A stretch of DNA of 64,000 nt from contig URQZ01000004.1 in NCBI GenBank assembly GCA_900550255.1, positions 19,527 through 83,526 of the forward strand. Direction: 5' to 3'. The DNA is from an uncultured Mycoplasmatota bacterium (GTDB lineage: Bacteria > Bacillota_I > Bacilli_A > RF39 > UBA660). The notes beneath the pieces were generated by a model. That model searched no databases. It worked only from the letters and a program-made list of their open reading frames with translations, and had not been told where the DNA came from. Shown here piece after piece: positions 17,761 through 26,318 of this stretch; positions within the stretch are counted from its first letter, which is position 1; each line of letters starts with the position of its first letter. A program made the position numbers and the translations under genes.

Positions 17761-18729
17761 CTAAAAAAGGCTTATTAAACTATTAATACTACTAATAGCA
17801 TTAGATAAAATAAGGCATAAAATTAAAATAATAGCCCCAATACAAGATAAATGGTAATATATTTTCCCATTTTCATTTTCAAAAACAACTTGTTCATTTA
17901 TACCAAATAGGAAAATGATAAAGGAGTAAAATATTCCAACAAACAAAACAAACGCTCCTAAAATTGCCGATATTTTAGTTAAAAGAGGGAATAAAATCAT
18001 CGTTGATATTACCATTGGCATTAATGATAAGGAAGTTATTCCTAATATATGATACATTTTTGTATTTTTTTTCATAATCATAGCTCCAATAAAATATATT
18101 ACAGCTATACCAACTATTGCTATTGCTACATAAAAATAATTTTTAACGATTAAATCAAAGAAATTTAATTCTTTCAAATTACTAAAATCCCATTTTGTCT
18201 TGGTAGAAAAATCTGACCAGTCGTACGAAGTAGTACGTGCAGCTGATATTATTCCTTGTATTAAAGTTAAAATTGTTGTTATAGCACATACTAGTGCTGT
18301 TGCAATAATTGATTGTTTCATTTTTAAATTGTTAATTTTTTCCTTAGTTGTTGTTATAGGTTTTATAAATAAACCAATCATAGATGAAAGAACTCCTACA
18401 TTTTCATCTGTATTATTATTAACAATTTCTCGATTATTACTCATATCATTTCCTTCAATATTCATTGAATTAACAAATTGATTTGGAATAGCACTCTCAA
18501 TATTTGAATTATTATTCATAATTCCTTCATTACTAGTCATCACGTTGCTACTTTCCACATTTAATTGATTTGGAATAGTACTATCTATATTTTGATTATT
18601 AATCATACTTTCTGCATTATTTGGTGCAAAATTAATTGTTTCTATTTGACTTTCTACTAAACCGCTTCCACATTTCACACAAGTTTTTGAACCATCTATA
18701 TTTTCAAAGCCACATTTTTTACATACCAT
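17761..18729 (-). CDS. Zinc-ribbon YIP1-like membrane protein
   Basis: A 322-residue protein. The first 25 residues form a zinc ribbon (CKKCGFENIDGSKTCVKCG). A low-complexity Asn/Ser linker follows with a degenerate internal repeat (IDSTIPNQLN...IESAIPNQFVN). From about residue 135 there are five hydrophobic helices, with the layout of YIP1-family proteins. Zinc-ribbon plus membrane-domain proteins are common in low-GC Bacillota and mostly uncharacterised. It is probably cotranscribed with the DUF2207 gene downstream. Confidence 0.75.
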   Translation of the reverse strand: MVCKKCGFENIDGSKTCVKCGSGLVESQIETINFAPNNAESMINNQNIDSTIPNQLNVESSNVMTSNEGIMNNNSNIESAIPNQFVNSMNIEGNDMSNNREIVNNNTDENVGVLSSMIGLFIKPITTTKEKINNLKMKQSIIATALVCAITTILTLIQGIISAARTTSYDWSDFSTKTKWDFSNLKELNFFDLIVKNYFYVAIAIVGIAVIYFIGAMIMKKNTKMYHILGITSLSLMPMVISTMILFPLLTKISAILGAFVLFVGIFYSFIIFLFGINEQVVFENENGKIYYHLSCIGAIILILCLILSNAISSINSLISLF

Positions 18730-18759
18730 ACTAACACTCCTATCTATTTTAATATTATC

Positions 18760-18794
18760 AAAAAAAAGTTCATATATAAAGAACTTTTTTTATC
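18760..18794 (-). terminator. Intrinsic terminator of glyQS
   Basis: AAAAAAGTTC-TTTATATAT-GAACTTTTTTTT on the minus strand, about 25 bp after the stop. Confidence 0.8.
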
Positions 18795-18815
18795 ACTATA
18801 CATTAATTTACATTT

Positions 18816-20186
18816 TTAAAATTGAATCTTTTCTTCAATATAATCTTTTACTTCATCAAGCGGTAATGTTATTTGTTCCATTGTATCACGATTTCTAATC
18901 GTAACTGTATTGTTGTTTAAGGTTTCATCATCTACCGTTAATACAAATGGTGTTCCCATAATATCTTGACGACGATAACGTTTTCCAATATTTCCAGATT
19001 CATCATAATTTACCATAAAATTTTTACTTAATTGTTTATATATTTCCATAGCTTTTTCTTGATGATATTTTTTAATAAGTGGTAAAACGGCTAACTTATA
19101 TGGTGCAATAGCAGGATGAAATTTCATTATCTCACGTGTTGTTTTATCTTCTAATTCTTCTTCATGATAAGCATCACACAATATTGCAAGTGTCAATCTA
19201 TCTGCTCCACAAGAAGATTCAATAACATATGGAATGTATTTTTCATTTGTTTCAGGATCTAAATATTCCATACTTTTTCCTGAAAATTCTTGATGTCTTT
19301 TTAAATCATAATCAGTTCTATTATGATTACCATAAATTTCTCCCCATCCCATTGGGAATAAATATTCAACGTCACAAGCTTCCTTTGCATAATGGGCTAA
19401 TTTTTCATGATCTTTAAAACGTAATTTTTGATCATTAAGTCCCAAATCAACAAAGAAATCATGAGCAAATTTTTTATAATAATTATAATAATCACTATCA
19501 GTTCCTTCTTTACAAAAGAATTGATGTTCCATTTGTTCAAATTCAATTGTTCTAAAAGTAAAATTACCAGGTGTTATTTCATTTCTAAAAGCTTTTCCTA
19601 TTTGACCAATTCCAAAAGGAATCTTAGGACGCATAGTTCTATATACATTTAAAAAGTTTACAAACTCCCCTTGAGCTGTTTCAGGTCTTAAATAAATTTT
19701 ACTTAAACTATCTTTTGTAACACCACGATTAGTTTCAAACATTAAATTAAACTGTCTAATATCTGTGTAATTACTTTTTCCACATTTTGGACAAGGTATT
19801 TTCTTTTCTTTAATAAAATTAACCATTTCTTCTTCACTCATAGCATCAGCATTAATATCAGGATAATTATCCTCTATTAACTTATCTGCTCTATGTCTTG
19901 CCTTACATTCTTTACAGTCAAGTAATGGATCAGTAAATGAACCAACATGTCCACTAGCTTCCCAAACACGTGGATTCATCAAAATAGCAGCATCTACACC
20001 ATAACTATAAGGACTTTCTTGAACAAATCTTTTCCACCACATTTTTTTTATATTATTTTTAAGTTCAACTCCAAGTGGACCATAATCCCATGTATTAGCA
20101 AGTCCATCATATATTTCACTTCCTTGAAATATAAATCCATATTTCTTACATAAATTTACTAAATCTTGCATTGTTAATTCTTTCAT
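18816..20186 (-). CDS. glyQS: Glycyl-tRNA synthetase (single-chain, class II)
   Basis: Class II synthetase of the alpha-2 type, 456 residues, the usual length. It starts LVNLCKKYGFIFQGSEIYDGL, has class II motifs including FNLMFETNRG and FRNEITPGNFTFRTIEFEQMEHQFF, a zinc-binding-type insert (CKECKARH...CPKCGKSNYTD), and motif 3 around ESSCGADRLTLAILCDAY. The C-terminal anticodon-binding domain ends at EEKIQF. Expression is controlled by the T-box leader directly upstream. Confidence 0.96.
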   Translation of the reverse strand: MKELTMQDLVNLCKKYGFIFQGSEIYDGLANTWDYGPLGVELKNNIKKMWWKRFVQESPYSYGVDAAILMNPRVWEASGHVGSFTDPLLDCKECKARHRADKLIEDNYPDINADAMSEEEMVNFIKEKKIPCPKCGKSNYTDIRQFNLMFETNRGVTKDSLSKIYLRPETAQGEFVNFLNVYRTMRPKIPFGIGQIGKAFRNEITPGNFTFRTIEFEQMEHQFFCKEGTDSDYYNYYKKFAHDFFVDLGLNDQKLRFKDHEKLAHYAKEACDVEYLFPMGWGEIYGNHNRTDYDLKRHQEFSGKSMEYLDPETNEKYIPYVIESSCGADRLTLAILCDAYHEEELEDKTTREIMKFHPAIAPYKLAVLPLIKKYHQEKAMEIYKQLSKNFMVNYDESGNIGKRYRRQDIMGTPFVLTVDDETLNNNTVTIRNRDTMEQITLPLDEVKDYIEEKIQF

Positions 20187-20322
20187 AATTTATTCCTCTT
20201 TCTAATAAAAAAATCTCCTAGATTGTAAGGACGAGTATTCCCGCGGTTCCACCTTACTTATTCTAGAAGAATCAGCTCTTTTCATATTGCTCGTGGTTTT
20301 CCACACCAGTCATCACATCTAT
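20187..20322 (-). ncRNA. Short T-box riboswitch of glyQS
   Basis: On the minus strand the conserved T-box element AAGGTGGAACCGCGG occupies 20255-20241. Its antiterminator stem GTAAGG (20257-20252) pairs with CCTTAC (20230-20225). A competing pairing of TCCT with AGGA precedes seven T (20213-20207), giving the terminator form. Uncharged tRNA-Gly should favour antitermination. From the promoter the transcript has only about 65 nt before the T-box element, too short for a normal Stem I. A CTGGTG segment resembles a Stem I loop motif, but I could not place a glycine specifier. Confidence 0.85.
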
Positions 20323-20328
20323 ATTTAT

Positions 20329-20357
20329 ATAATATTACATTATTTATAAAGTGTCAA
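20329..20357 (-). promoter_or_regulatory. Sigma-A promoter of glyQS
   Basis: On the minus strand TTGACA (20357-20352), 17 bp, TATTAT (20334-20329), placed directly after the yebC stop codon. The predicted transcript start is near 20322. Confidence 0.75.
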
Positions 20358-20359
20358 TA

Positions 20360-21076
20360 TTAAAGATTTACATTGTGGTAAATATGATTAGCATCATCTA
20401 CATCATCTAACATTGTAATTAAACGATTAAACAATTCTAAATCTTCTCCACTTAAATCAATTTTATCTTTTGGTAGCATTGCTATCTCATCTATTTCAAA
20501 CTCAATATTTGGTTTTATTTTTTCAATTGCTTCTTTTAAAGCATGAGAATCTTTTGGACTTCCATAAATAACTACCATATCGTCTTCTGTTTCTATATCT
20601 TCGATATCTAAACCAGCTTCAATTATAGCATCCATAATTTCTTCTTCATTTACTCCTTTAACACCAATAATACATAAATGATCATAGTTAAAAGATACTG
20701 AACCTTGAACGCCTATTTTACATTTACATTTATTTAAAACAGCCTTTACATCACTAATAGAACGATTAACATTATCAGTTAAACATTCAACGATAACAGT
20801 TGATCCAGCAGGTCCAAAAACTTCATAACTGACACGATCATAGTTTTCATCTACTCCACTATTAACCTTATCAATAGCACGATTGATGATATCAGCTGGT
20901 ACTTGTTCTTTTTTAGCTCGATCAATCAATCTTTTTAATGTTGCATTTGAATTAGGGTCTGCTCCACCTTTTTTAGCAACATCATAAATTTCTCTTGCAT
21001 ACATAGAATATAACTTAGCTTTTGCTGCTCCTGTTTTTTGAATATCTTTTTTTCTTACTTCATAGGCTCTTCCCAC
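20360..21076 (-). CDS. yebC: YebC/PmpR family protein
   Basis: A 238-residue member of the YebC/PmpR family, annotated as a transcriptional regulator and, for some members, a factor that relieves ribosome stalling. The sequence shows the N-terminal KLYSMYAREIYDVAKKGGADP helix region, VPADIINRAIDKVNSG, YEVFGPAGSTVIVECLTDN and the acidic C-terminal lobe. The start codon is GTG (21076-21074), supported by AAGGAAGTG upstream. The candidate promoter TTGAAA-17-TAAAAT lies in the preceding 141-bp gap. Confidence 0.9.
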   Translation of the reverse strand: MGRAYEVRKKDIQKTGAAKAKLYSMYAREIYDVAKKGGADPNSNATLKRLIDRAKKEQVPADIINRAIDKVNSGVDENYDRVSYEVFGPAGSTVIVECLTDNVNRSISDVKAVLNKCKCKIGVQGSVSFNYDHLCIIGVKGVNEEEIMDAIIEAGLDIEDIETEDDMVVIYGSPKDSHALKEAIEKIKPNIEFEIDEIAMLPKDKIDLSGEDLELFNRLITMLDDVDDANHIYHNVNL

Positions 21077-21217
21077 GATAACACTTCCTTTAAACTAATT
21101 AATATTTTACATTATATACATACTTTTTTCAAGGTTAATTTATACTTACATGTTATAAATTAAATAATATATTTATTTTAAATACATGATAAAATTGTCA
21201 ATTTCCAATTACCTTCT

Positions 21218-21565
21218 TTATTTTTCTAAATCGATTAGTTTTATTTCAATTCCAACTACTCCATATTTTGCTTGTTCTTCCTTTGAATAGTACTTGTCCA
21301 TATCTTCAGGATTAGCTATTTCATCAGCTTTATATCCAATAGATATTTTATCAAAATGTTTATATAATTCAGAAAAACTATCAAAATGGTGTAGTTTAAT
21401 AACTTCTACTTCTATTTTTTCTAACGTAATTCGATTTTCAAATTCTATGATATCATGTTCTTTTATAAGTTTTCTTTTTTCATCATTTAATCTTAGTTCA
21501 ACTTTCTTTGTGCCACTTTTAATCGCTTTAAATGGGCCATTTTTTAAACGCATTTTGTATATCAT
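21218..21565 (-). CDS. ASCH-domain protein, second gene of a coupled pair
   Basis: A 115-residue single-domain ASCH protein with a PUA-like beta-barrel. The signature is GTKKVELRLNDEKRKLIKEHDIIEFEN near 18-45. ASCH domains bind RNA or act as small nucleoside amidohydrolases (the E. coli YqfB type). The conserved Lys and Glu of that signature are present, but the substrate cannot be named. ATG 21565 overlaps the stop codon of the preceding ASCH gene (TAATG), so the two should be translationally coupled and probably made in equal amounts. Confidence 0.85.
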   Translation of the reverse strand: MIYKMRLKNGPFKAIKSGTKKVELRLNDEKRKLIKEHDIIEFENRITLEKIEVEVIKLHHFDSFSELYKHFDKISIGYKADEIANPEDMDKYYSKEEQAKYGVVGIEIKLIDLEK

Positions 21566-21948
21566 TATTTTACCTCACAATTCCATAAACCAAGTTTACC
21601 TTTTACCGAAATTGGTTCATCATATTTTTTTATATTTTCAAGTTTCCATGCATATTTCATAACATGATTAGCCTTTCCATAAACAATAGGATCAATTTTT
21701 AATAATTCTTGATTAAATTTTTCATCTACTAAAATACAATCTGTAAGATTTGCTTCTCCTATTATTTGACCCTTACTACACTCTAAATTGTAGTTCTCAA
21801 ATTTTTTTAACATATCTTTTTCTAAAGACATTCCTGCATGTATTAAAATTTTACCTCTATATTTAGTTTTCCAACTTCTAAACTCATATTTTTTATAACC
21901 ATCAATTATAAGTGTTGCCCAAGGTTCTTTTATAGTTAATGCTTTCAT
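21565..21948 (-). CDS. ASCH-domain protein, first gene of a coupled pair
   Basis: A 127-residue ASCH protein of a different subfamily from its partner. It begins ALTIKEPWATLIIDGYKKYEFRSW, typical of the ASC-1/TRIP4-like group (KxPWAxLIxxGxKxxExR), followed by KYRGKILIHAG and IIGEANLTDC. It is probably an RNA-binding or nucleoside-processing protein. It begins its own transcription unit: TTGACA-17-TAAACT lies upstream and AGGAGTGAT precedes the ATG. Confidence 0.85.
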   Translation of the reverse strand: MKALTIKEPWATLIIDGYKKYEFRSWKTKYRGKILIHAGMSLEKDMLKKFENYNLECSKGQIIGEANLTDCILVDEKFNQELLKIDPIVYGKANHVMKYAWKLENIKKYDEPISVKGKLGLWNCEVK

Positions 21949-21969
21949 ACTAAGATCACTCCTAGTCTT

Positions 21970-21998
21970 AGTTTATATATTGTATTTAGTTTTGTCAA
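21970..21998 (-). promoter_or_regulatory. Promoter of the ASCH pair
   Basis: On the minus strand TTGACA (21998-21993), 17 bp, TAAACT (21975-21970). Confidence 0.6.
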
Positions 21999-22002
21999 CA
22001 TC

Positions 22003-22028
22003 AAAAAAAGCAAGAAACTTGCTTTTTA
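22003..22028 (-). terminator. Intrinsic terminator of the CotD-like gene
   Basis: AAAAAGCAAG-TTT-CTTGCTTTTTTT on the minus strand, overlapping the stop codon. Confidence 0.8.
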
Positions 22029-22301
22029 TTGTACAAATCCAGAACATTTACCACAATCTAAATTGCATACTTGTTCTTCTTCTGAGCAAGTATATTGTGG
22101 TGTATAAGTATGTTTATAAATATGTTTGTTTATAGTATGTGTATGAATAGGACATACGTGTGGAACTTCATGATAGAATTCTTGTTCTACACATTTAGTT
22201 ATAGTTGGTTCAACAACTGGTTGTTCTGAGCAACAACTATTTTGATTCATTCCAAATCCCATTCCAAATTGTCTGTTAGAGCAACATCTATTTGAAAACA
22301 T
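22026..22301 (-). CDS. CotD-like Cys/His-rich spore coat protein
   Basis: A 91-residue protein unusually rich in Cys (12) and His. The N-terminus is SNRCCSNRQFG, the centre has HVCPIHTHTINKHIYKHTYT and the end CNLDCGKCSG. The order of a Pro-Thr segment, a CVEQEFYHEVPHVCP motif and a run of His-X pairs follows the CotD family of inner spore coat proteins, which are cross-linked in the coat. There is no signal peptide, as expected for mother-cell coat proteins. A CATATGATA box (22332-22324) resembling a sigma-K or sigma-E -10 lies upstream; the matching -35 is weak. Confidence 0.75.
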   Translation of the reverse strand: MFSNRCCSNRQFGMGFGMNQNSCCSEQPVVEPTITKCVEQEFYHEVPHVCPIHTHTINKHIYKHTYTPQYTCSEEEQVCNLDCGKCSGFVQ

Positions 22302-22323
22302 TTTTATTCCCCCTTACCTAATT

Positions 22324-22332
22324 TATCATATG
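22324..22332 (-). promoter_or_regulatory. Candidate mother-cell sigma -10 box of CotD-like gene
   Basis: CATATGATA on the minus strand fits CATANNNTA of sigma-K/sigma-E promoters, about 22 bp from the ATG. The -35 position has TTC rather than AC, so this is a weak prediction resting on the box and the gene's function. Confidence 0.35.
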
Positions 22333-22416
22333 TAAGTTTATATTATTTGAATATGTAATTTGTCTACTTAAAAACAAATTAATTTATTTACATATATAAT
22401 TAAAATAAAGGTCTTT

Positions 22417-23664
22417 TTAATCATTATTAACAATCTTTATAACAGTATAATTACTAAAATCAAATGAATTCATATAATCTTCTAGTTCTTTTAAGCTAAA
22501 ATCATTTATATCATTAACAGTATCAAAATATTCGTATTCAAAGCTAACAATATTATCAATAAAAGGAAGAATCATAGAACTTAAACTATCAGGTCTAATA
22601 CTTATATTCATTTTACATTGTTTACAATATAAATCAAATAATTCTTTATCAAAAATAAAATTACCACTAAATACCTTTTTTATTTCTTTTAAAAATTTAT
22701 CATCTTCATCAGTATATGCCCCTACCGAAAGAAGATAATAATTATCTAAAACCCAATAAGTTGAATTAATACTATCAACAATAACTTTTTCCTCAAATAA
22801 CTTTTGATAAACTGAAGATGTAGTTCCAAAATTCATTCGATTAAAAATACCTAGATAAAAATCTAACTTTAATATATCTTTATATGTAAGATTTGATATA
22901 TCTATTTTATAAGTAATATCAACAAACTGTTTCCCAGTAGGCATTTTAACTATATCTGATTTTTTATCTACTTCTTTTGGTTCATTATAATCAATTAATT
23001 TAACACTATTAAAATTATTTTCATATTTTGAACAAATATCAATAATAATTTTTTTTACTTTTTCAACATCAAAATTTCCTGCTACAACAACAATTTGATT
23101 ATTTGGATTATAAAAAGCATCATAACACAATTTAACCTGTTCATACGAAAAATTCATTACATTATTCAAATCGCCTAGATTATTAATATAAGGGATTTTT
23201 TTAAAAATATTTTTCATTTTAACATCATTTAATAATCTAAATTTATTATCCCTTTGCATTCTAACTTCTTGATAAATAGCACCTTTTGTTTTTTCAATAT
23301 CTTCTTGATTAAAATCAGCCTCATTAATAGCTCTAATTAATGTTTCAATTCCAATTTCAACATTTTCAACGGCATTAAAATAAAATTGTGTCATATCAGT
23401 ATAAGTCACACCATTAGTAGACATTTGTTTTTCTCCAAGTACATGAATTAAATTACCATACTTACTCGTTTCAATTAAAAGGTGTTCAATAAAATGAGCC
23501 ATCCCATTTGGAATATTGTATTCTTTATCATCAATTTTAAAATCATTATAAAAGCCACCATATTTAGTTATAAAATTAACAAACGTTGAATGCTTAGTAC
23601 TATCTTTATAAAGATATATCTTCATTCCATTTTCTAAAGTTAACTTTTCTAAATTATTTTCCAT
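22417..23664 (-). CDS. ymfH: M16 family zinc peptidase (YmfH-like)
   Basis: A 415-residue M16 (pitrilysin-type) peptidase with the inverted zinc motif HFIEH at 57-61 and the downstream ligand Glu in IYQEVRMQRD near 133. It is the catalytic partner of a two-protein system like B. subtilis YmfF/YmfH. The ATG overlaps the 3' end of the YmfF-like gene by 11 bp. The natural substrate is unknown; related pairs process peptides or bacteriocin precursors. It is cytosolic, with no signal peptide. Confidence 0.85.
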   Translation of the reverse strand: MENNLEKLTLENGMKIYLYKDSTKHSTFVNFITKYGGFYNDFKIDDKEYNIPNGMAHFIEHLLIETSKYGNLIHVLGEKQMSTNGVTYTDMTQFYFNAVENVEIGIETLIRAINEADFNQEDIEKTKGAIYQEVRMQRDNKFRLLNDVKMKNIFKKIPYINNLGDLNNVMNFSYEQVKLCYDAFYNPNNQIVVVAGNFDVEKVKKIIIDICSKYENNFNSVKLIDYNEPKEVDKKSDIVKMPTGKQFVDITYKIDISNLTYKDILKLDFYLGIFNRMNFGTTSSVYQKLFEEKVIVDSINSTYWVLDNYYLLSVGAYTDEDDKFLKEIKKVFSGNFIFDKELFDLYCKQCKMNISIRPDSLSSMILPFIDNIVSFEYEYFDTVNDINDFSLKELEDYMNSFDFSNYTVIKIVNND

Positions 23665-24895
23665 TTTTATTTCCCCCTAAAAAATAAATTGTATCTAGAT
23701 ACATGCGACTTGCAAAGTCACTTATATCACTTGGTGTTAAGGTTTTTATAAGTTGATATTCTTCCTCTAAAGTTTGATCAATTTTTAAGAATTTAGCAAT
23801 TTGTTCATTTACTAAACCATAATGATTATCTTTAATAGATTCTAAGCTTATTCTTTTTCTTTCTTTTATATTTTCTAAGAGTGGTTCTATAACTTCCTTA
23901 TTCTTTAACATTTCAATCGTTTGTTTAATTCTATCTATAGCCTCTTCTTTAGCATTCTTATGAATTAAAGCTTTTGTAATAAGAACGGCATTATGACTTA
24001 AAGTTGTTGAATAAGTACTATAAACTAGTTTTCCATCATCGCGTAAATTTTTGTGCAACAAACTAGAAGACTGTGAGGAAAGAAGAGAAGATATAACAAA
24101 TAATAATACTCTATCTTCTTCCTTCATTTCTTTTATTTTATATATTAAATATAAAGCTGATTGATGAAATGGACCTTCTTCTTCTATTTTTTGAACTTCA
24201 TTTCTAAGTGGTAAAAAATAATTATATGATGTTGAAAATTCTTTTTGTATTCTCTTACTATCAAAAAGATACTTTTTTAAGATTTTTTCTAATTTATTTT
24301 TATCACAATTTCCTGATACAAAAACGATTGGTAAATAAGGTTTTATTGTTTTCTCATAAAATTTATAGACATCGCTTGGGGTCAAAGTATCTAACTGCTC
24401 TGCATAATTGTAAAGATCCATTTTCAAATAACCAGTGTCATCTATAAGCTCATAAACTCGCTGAATACTGTAACCATTAATATTGCGTTTAGAATTGTTA
24501 ATTCCAATTTTTAAACATTCTTTTTCTCTTGTAAATTGATCTAAATCAAATTCACCATTTTTAACATTTGGTTTATAAATTGTTTCAATAAAGAATTTAA
24601 CTGTATTTTCTAAAAAATCTTCATCTATTTCTTTTGGAGCTGGAACAACAAGATTAAAACAATAAAAACATTGTTTTGCCAATTCTATTCGGTTATAAGA
24701 AAAATTTAAAATATAGTTTCTTAAAAATTCTTTTTGAAATTCATCTTCCTTTCTAAATTTCTCACTTGTATTAATAAGTAAGCGAGGTAACATACACATG
24801 CAAGCTAAATTTTCTTTACTTATTTCAAATGGATATAAAAATTTAATTATTAAAGTTTTAAATTTTTTATTGTCCAAATAATTAATATTAGCCAT
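23654..24895 (-). CDS. ymfF: M16-like non-catalytic subunit (YmfF-like)
   Basis: A 413-residue protein with the M16 fold but no HxxEH motif, so it is not expected to bind zinc. Recognisable parts are LDQFTREKECLKIGI and LTPSDVYKFYEKTIKPYLPIVFVSGNC in the first half, and ALYLIYKIKEMKEEDRVLLFVISSLL followed by LRDDGKLVYSTYST in the second, where M16 proteins carry the R/Y substrate-binding motif. It is expected to form a heterodimeric chamber with the YmfH-like protein encoded directly after it. Confidence 0.85.
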   Translation of the reverse strand: MANINYLDNKKFKTLIIKFLYPFEISKENLACMCMLPRLLINTSEKFRKEDEFQKEFLRNYILNFSYNRIELAKQCFYCFNLVVPAPKEIDEDFLENTVKFFIETIYKPNVKNGEFDLDQFTREKECLKIGINNSKRNINGYSIQRVYELIDDTGYLKMDLYNYAEQLDTLTPSDVYKFYEKTIKPYLPIVFVSGNCDKNKLEKILKKYLFDSKRIQKEFSTSYNYFLPLRNEVQKIEEEGPFHQSALYLIYKIKEMKEEDRVLLFVISSLLSSQSSSLLHKNLRDDGKLVYSTYSTTLSHNAVLITKALIHKNAKEEAIDRIKQTIEMLKNKEVIEPLLENIKERKRISLESIKDNHYGLVNEQIAKFLKIDQTLEEEYQLIKTLTPSDISDFASRMYLDTIYFLGGNKNGK

Positions 24896-24938
24896 ATCAA
24901 ATCCTCCAGTCTAATATTTTGAAATTTTCATTGAAATT

Positions 24939-26246
24939 CTAAAATGGCATTTTCATCTTACCATTTTGCATCATTTTCATCATTTTTTTCATTTCTTCAA
25001 ACTGTTTTAACAAACGATTAACTTCTTCAACACTTCGTCCACTACCTTTAGCTATACGTTGTTTACGACTAGCCTTTAAAATAGCCGGATTTCGTCTTTC
25101 TTCTTTAGTCATAGATAAAATAATAGCTTCAATATGAGCCATATCTTTAGGATCAACTTTGACATTATTAAGACCCATTTTTTTAGCACCAGGTAACATT
25201 TTTAAAATATTTTCAAGTGGTCCTAATTTCTTTATTTGATTTAAAGTTGATAAAAAATCTTCCAAATCAAATTTTCCTTTTTGCATTTTTTTAGCCGTTT
25301 TCATAGCTTCTTCTTCATCAATAACTGATTCAGCTTTTTCAACGATGGACATTATATCTCCCATACCTAGAATTCTAGTAGCCATTCTATCTGGATAAAA
25401 TTCTTCTAGTCCATCTAATTTTTCACTAACACCAATAAATTTAATTGGAACATTAGTTAAATGTCTAATAGATAGTGCGGCTCCACCTCTTGTATCTCCA
25501 TCTAATTTTGTTAGTATTGCCCCTGTCAAAGACAGTCTACTGTTAAATCCTTCAATAACATTAATTGCATCTTGTCCAGTCATACTGTCTATAACAAGTA
25601 ATACTTCATCTGGTTTAACTTTTTCATTAATGTTATTTAGTTCATCCATTAATTCTTCATCAATATGAAGTCGACCTGCTGTATCAATTAAAACATAATC
25701 ATAATTATTTTCTTTGGCATAAGAAATGGCATTACTAGAAATTTCAACAGGATTGCCTTTTCCTTCATCATATACTTCAATATTAAGTTCACGTCCTAAT
25801 TGTTTTAATTGTTCAATTGCTGCAGGACGATAGACATCACATGCAACTAAAAGTGGTTTCTTTTTATGTTTTTTTCTTAATAAATTGGCAATTTTAGCAA
25901 TAGTTGTTGTTTTACCACTACCCTGAAGACCAACTAACATTAAGACAGCTGGATTTCCCTTTAAATTTAAATCTTCTTTTTCTCCACCTAATAATTCTAC
26001 TAATTCGTCTTTTACAATTTTAACAAACATTTCTCCCGGCTTTAGTGATTTTGCTACTTCTTCACCTAAAGCTTTTTCTTTTACATTTGCAATAAATTCT
26101 TTTACTACTTTATAATTGACATCTGCTTCTAATAAAGCAAGTCTAATCTCTCTTGTCATTTCACTAATATTTTCTTCAGTTATTTTGCCATAACCTTTAA
26201 TTTTATTCATGACATTTTGTAATCTATCACCTAAGTTTTCAAACAT
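24939..26246 (-). CDS. ffh: Signal recognition particle protein Ffh
   Basis: SRP54 GTPase that binds signal sequences and SRP RNA. 435 residues. N domain (1-90), G domain with GLQGSGKTTT near 105, DTAGRLHIDEELMDELN, TKLDGDTRGGAAL, and a methionine-rich M domain from about 320 with RRNPAILKASRKQRIAKGSGRS for SRP RNA binding and an end of EEMKKMMKMMQNGKMKMPF. YlxM, usually next to ffh, is instead next to ftsY at 57.4-57.7 kb. A strong AAAGGTGAT ribosome binding site precedes the ATG. Confidence 0.97.
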   Translation of the reverse strand: MFENLGDRLQNVMNKIKGYGKITEENISEMTREIRLALLEADVNYKVVKEFIANVKEKALGEEVAKSLKPGEMFVKIVKDELVELLGGEKEDLNLKGNPAVLMLVGLQGSGKTTTIAKIANLLRKKHKKKPLLVACDVYRPAAIEQLKQLGRELNIEVYDEGKGNPVEISSNAISYAKENNYDYVLIDTAGRLHIDEELMDELNNINEKVKPDEVLLVIDSMTGQDAINVIEGFNSRLSLTGAILTKLDGDTRGGAALSIRHLTNVPIKFIGVSEKLDGLEEFYPDRMATRILGMGDIMSIVEKAESVIDEEEAMKTAKKMQKGKFDLEDFLSTLNQIKKLGPLENILKMLPGAKKMGLNNVKVDPKDMAHIEAIILSMTKEERRNPAILKASRKQRIAKGSGRSVEEVNRLLKQFEEMKKMMKMMQNGKMKMPF

Positions 26247-26287
26247 TTTATCACCTTTCTACATTATATAATAATTTGCTTTAAAAA

Positions 26288-26318
26288 GCTATAAAAAAGA
26301 ATAGATTTAATTATCTAT
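26288..26318 (-). terminator. Intrinsic terminator of the ABC-F gene
   Basis: GAATAGAT-AATTA-AATCTATTCTTTTTTAT on the minus strand, overlapping the last codons. Confidence 0.75.
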
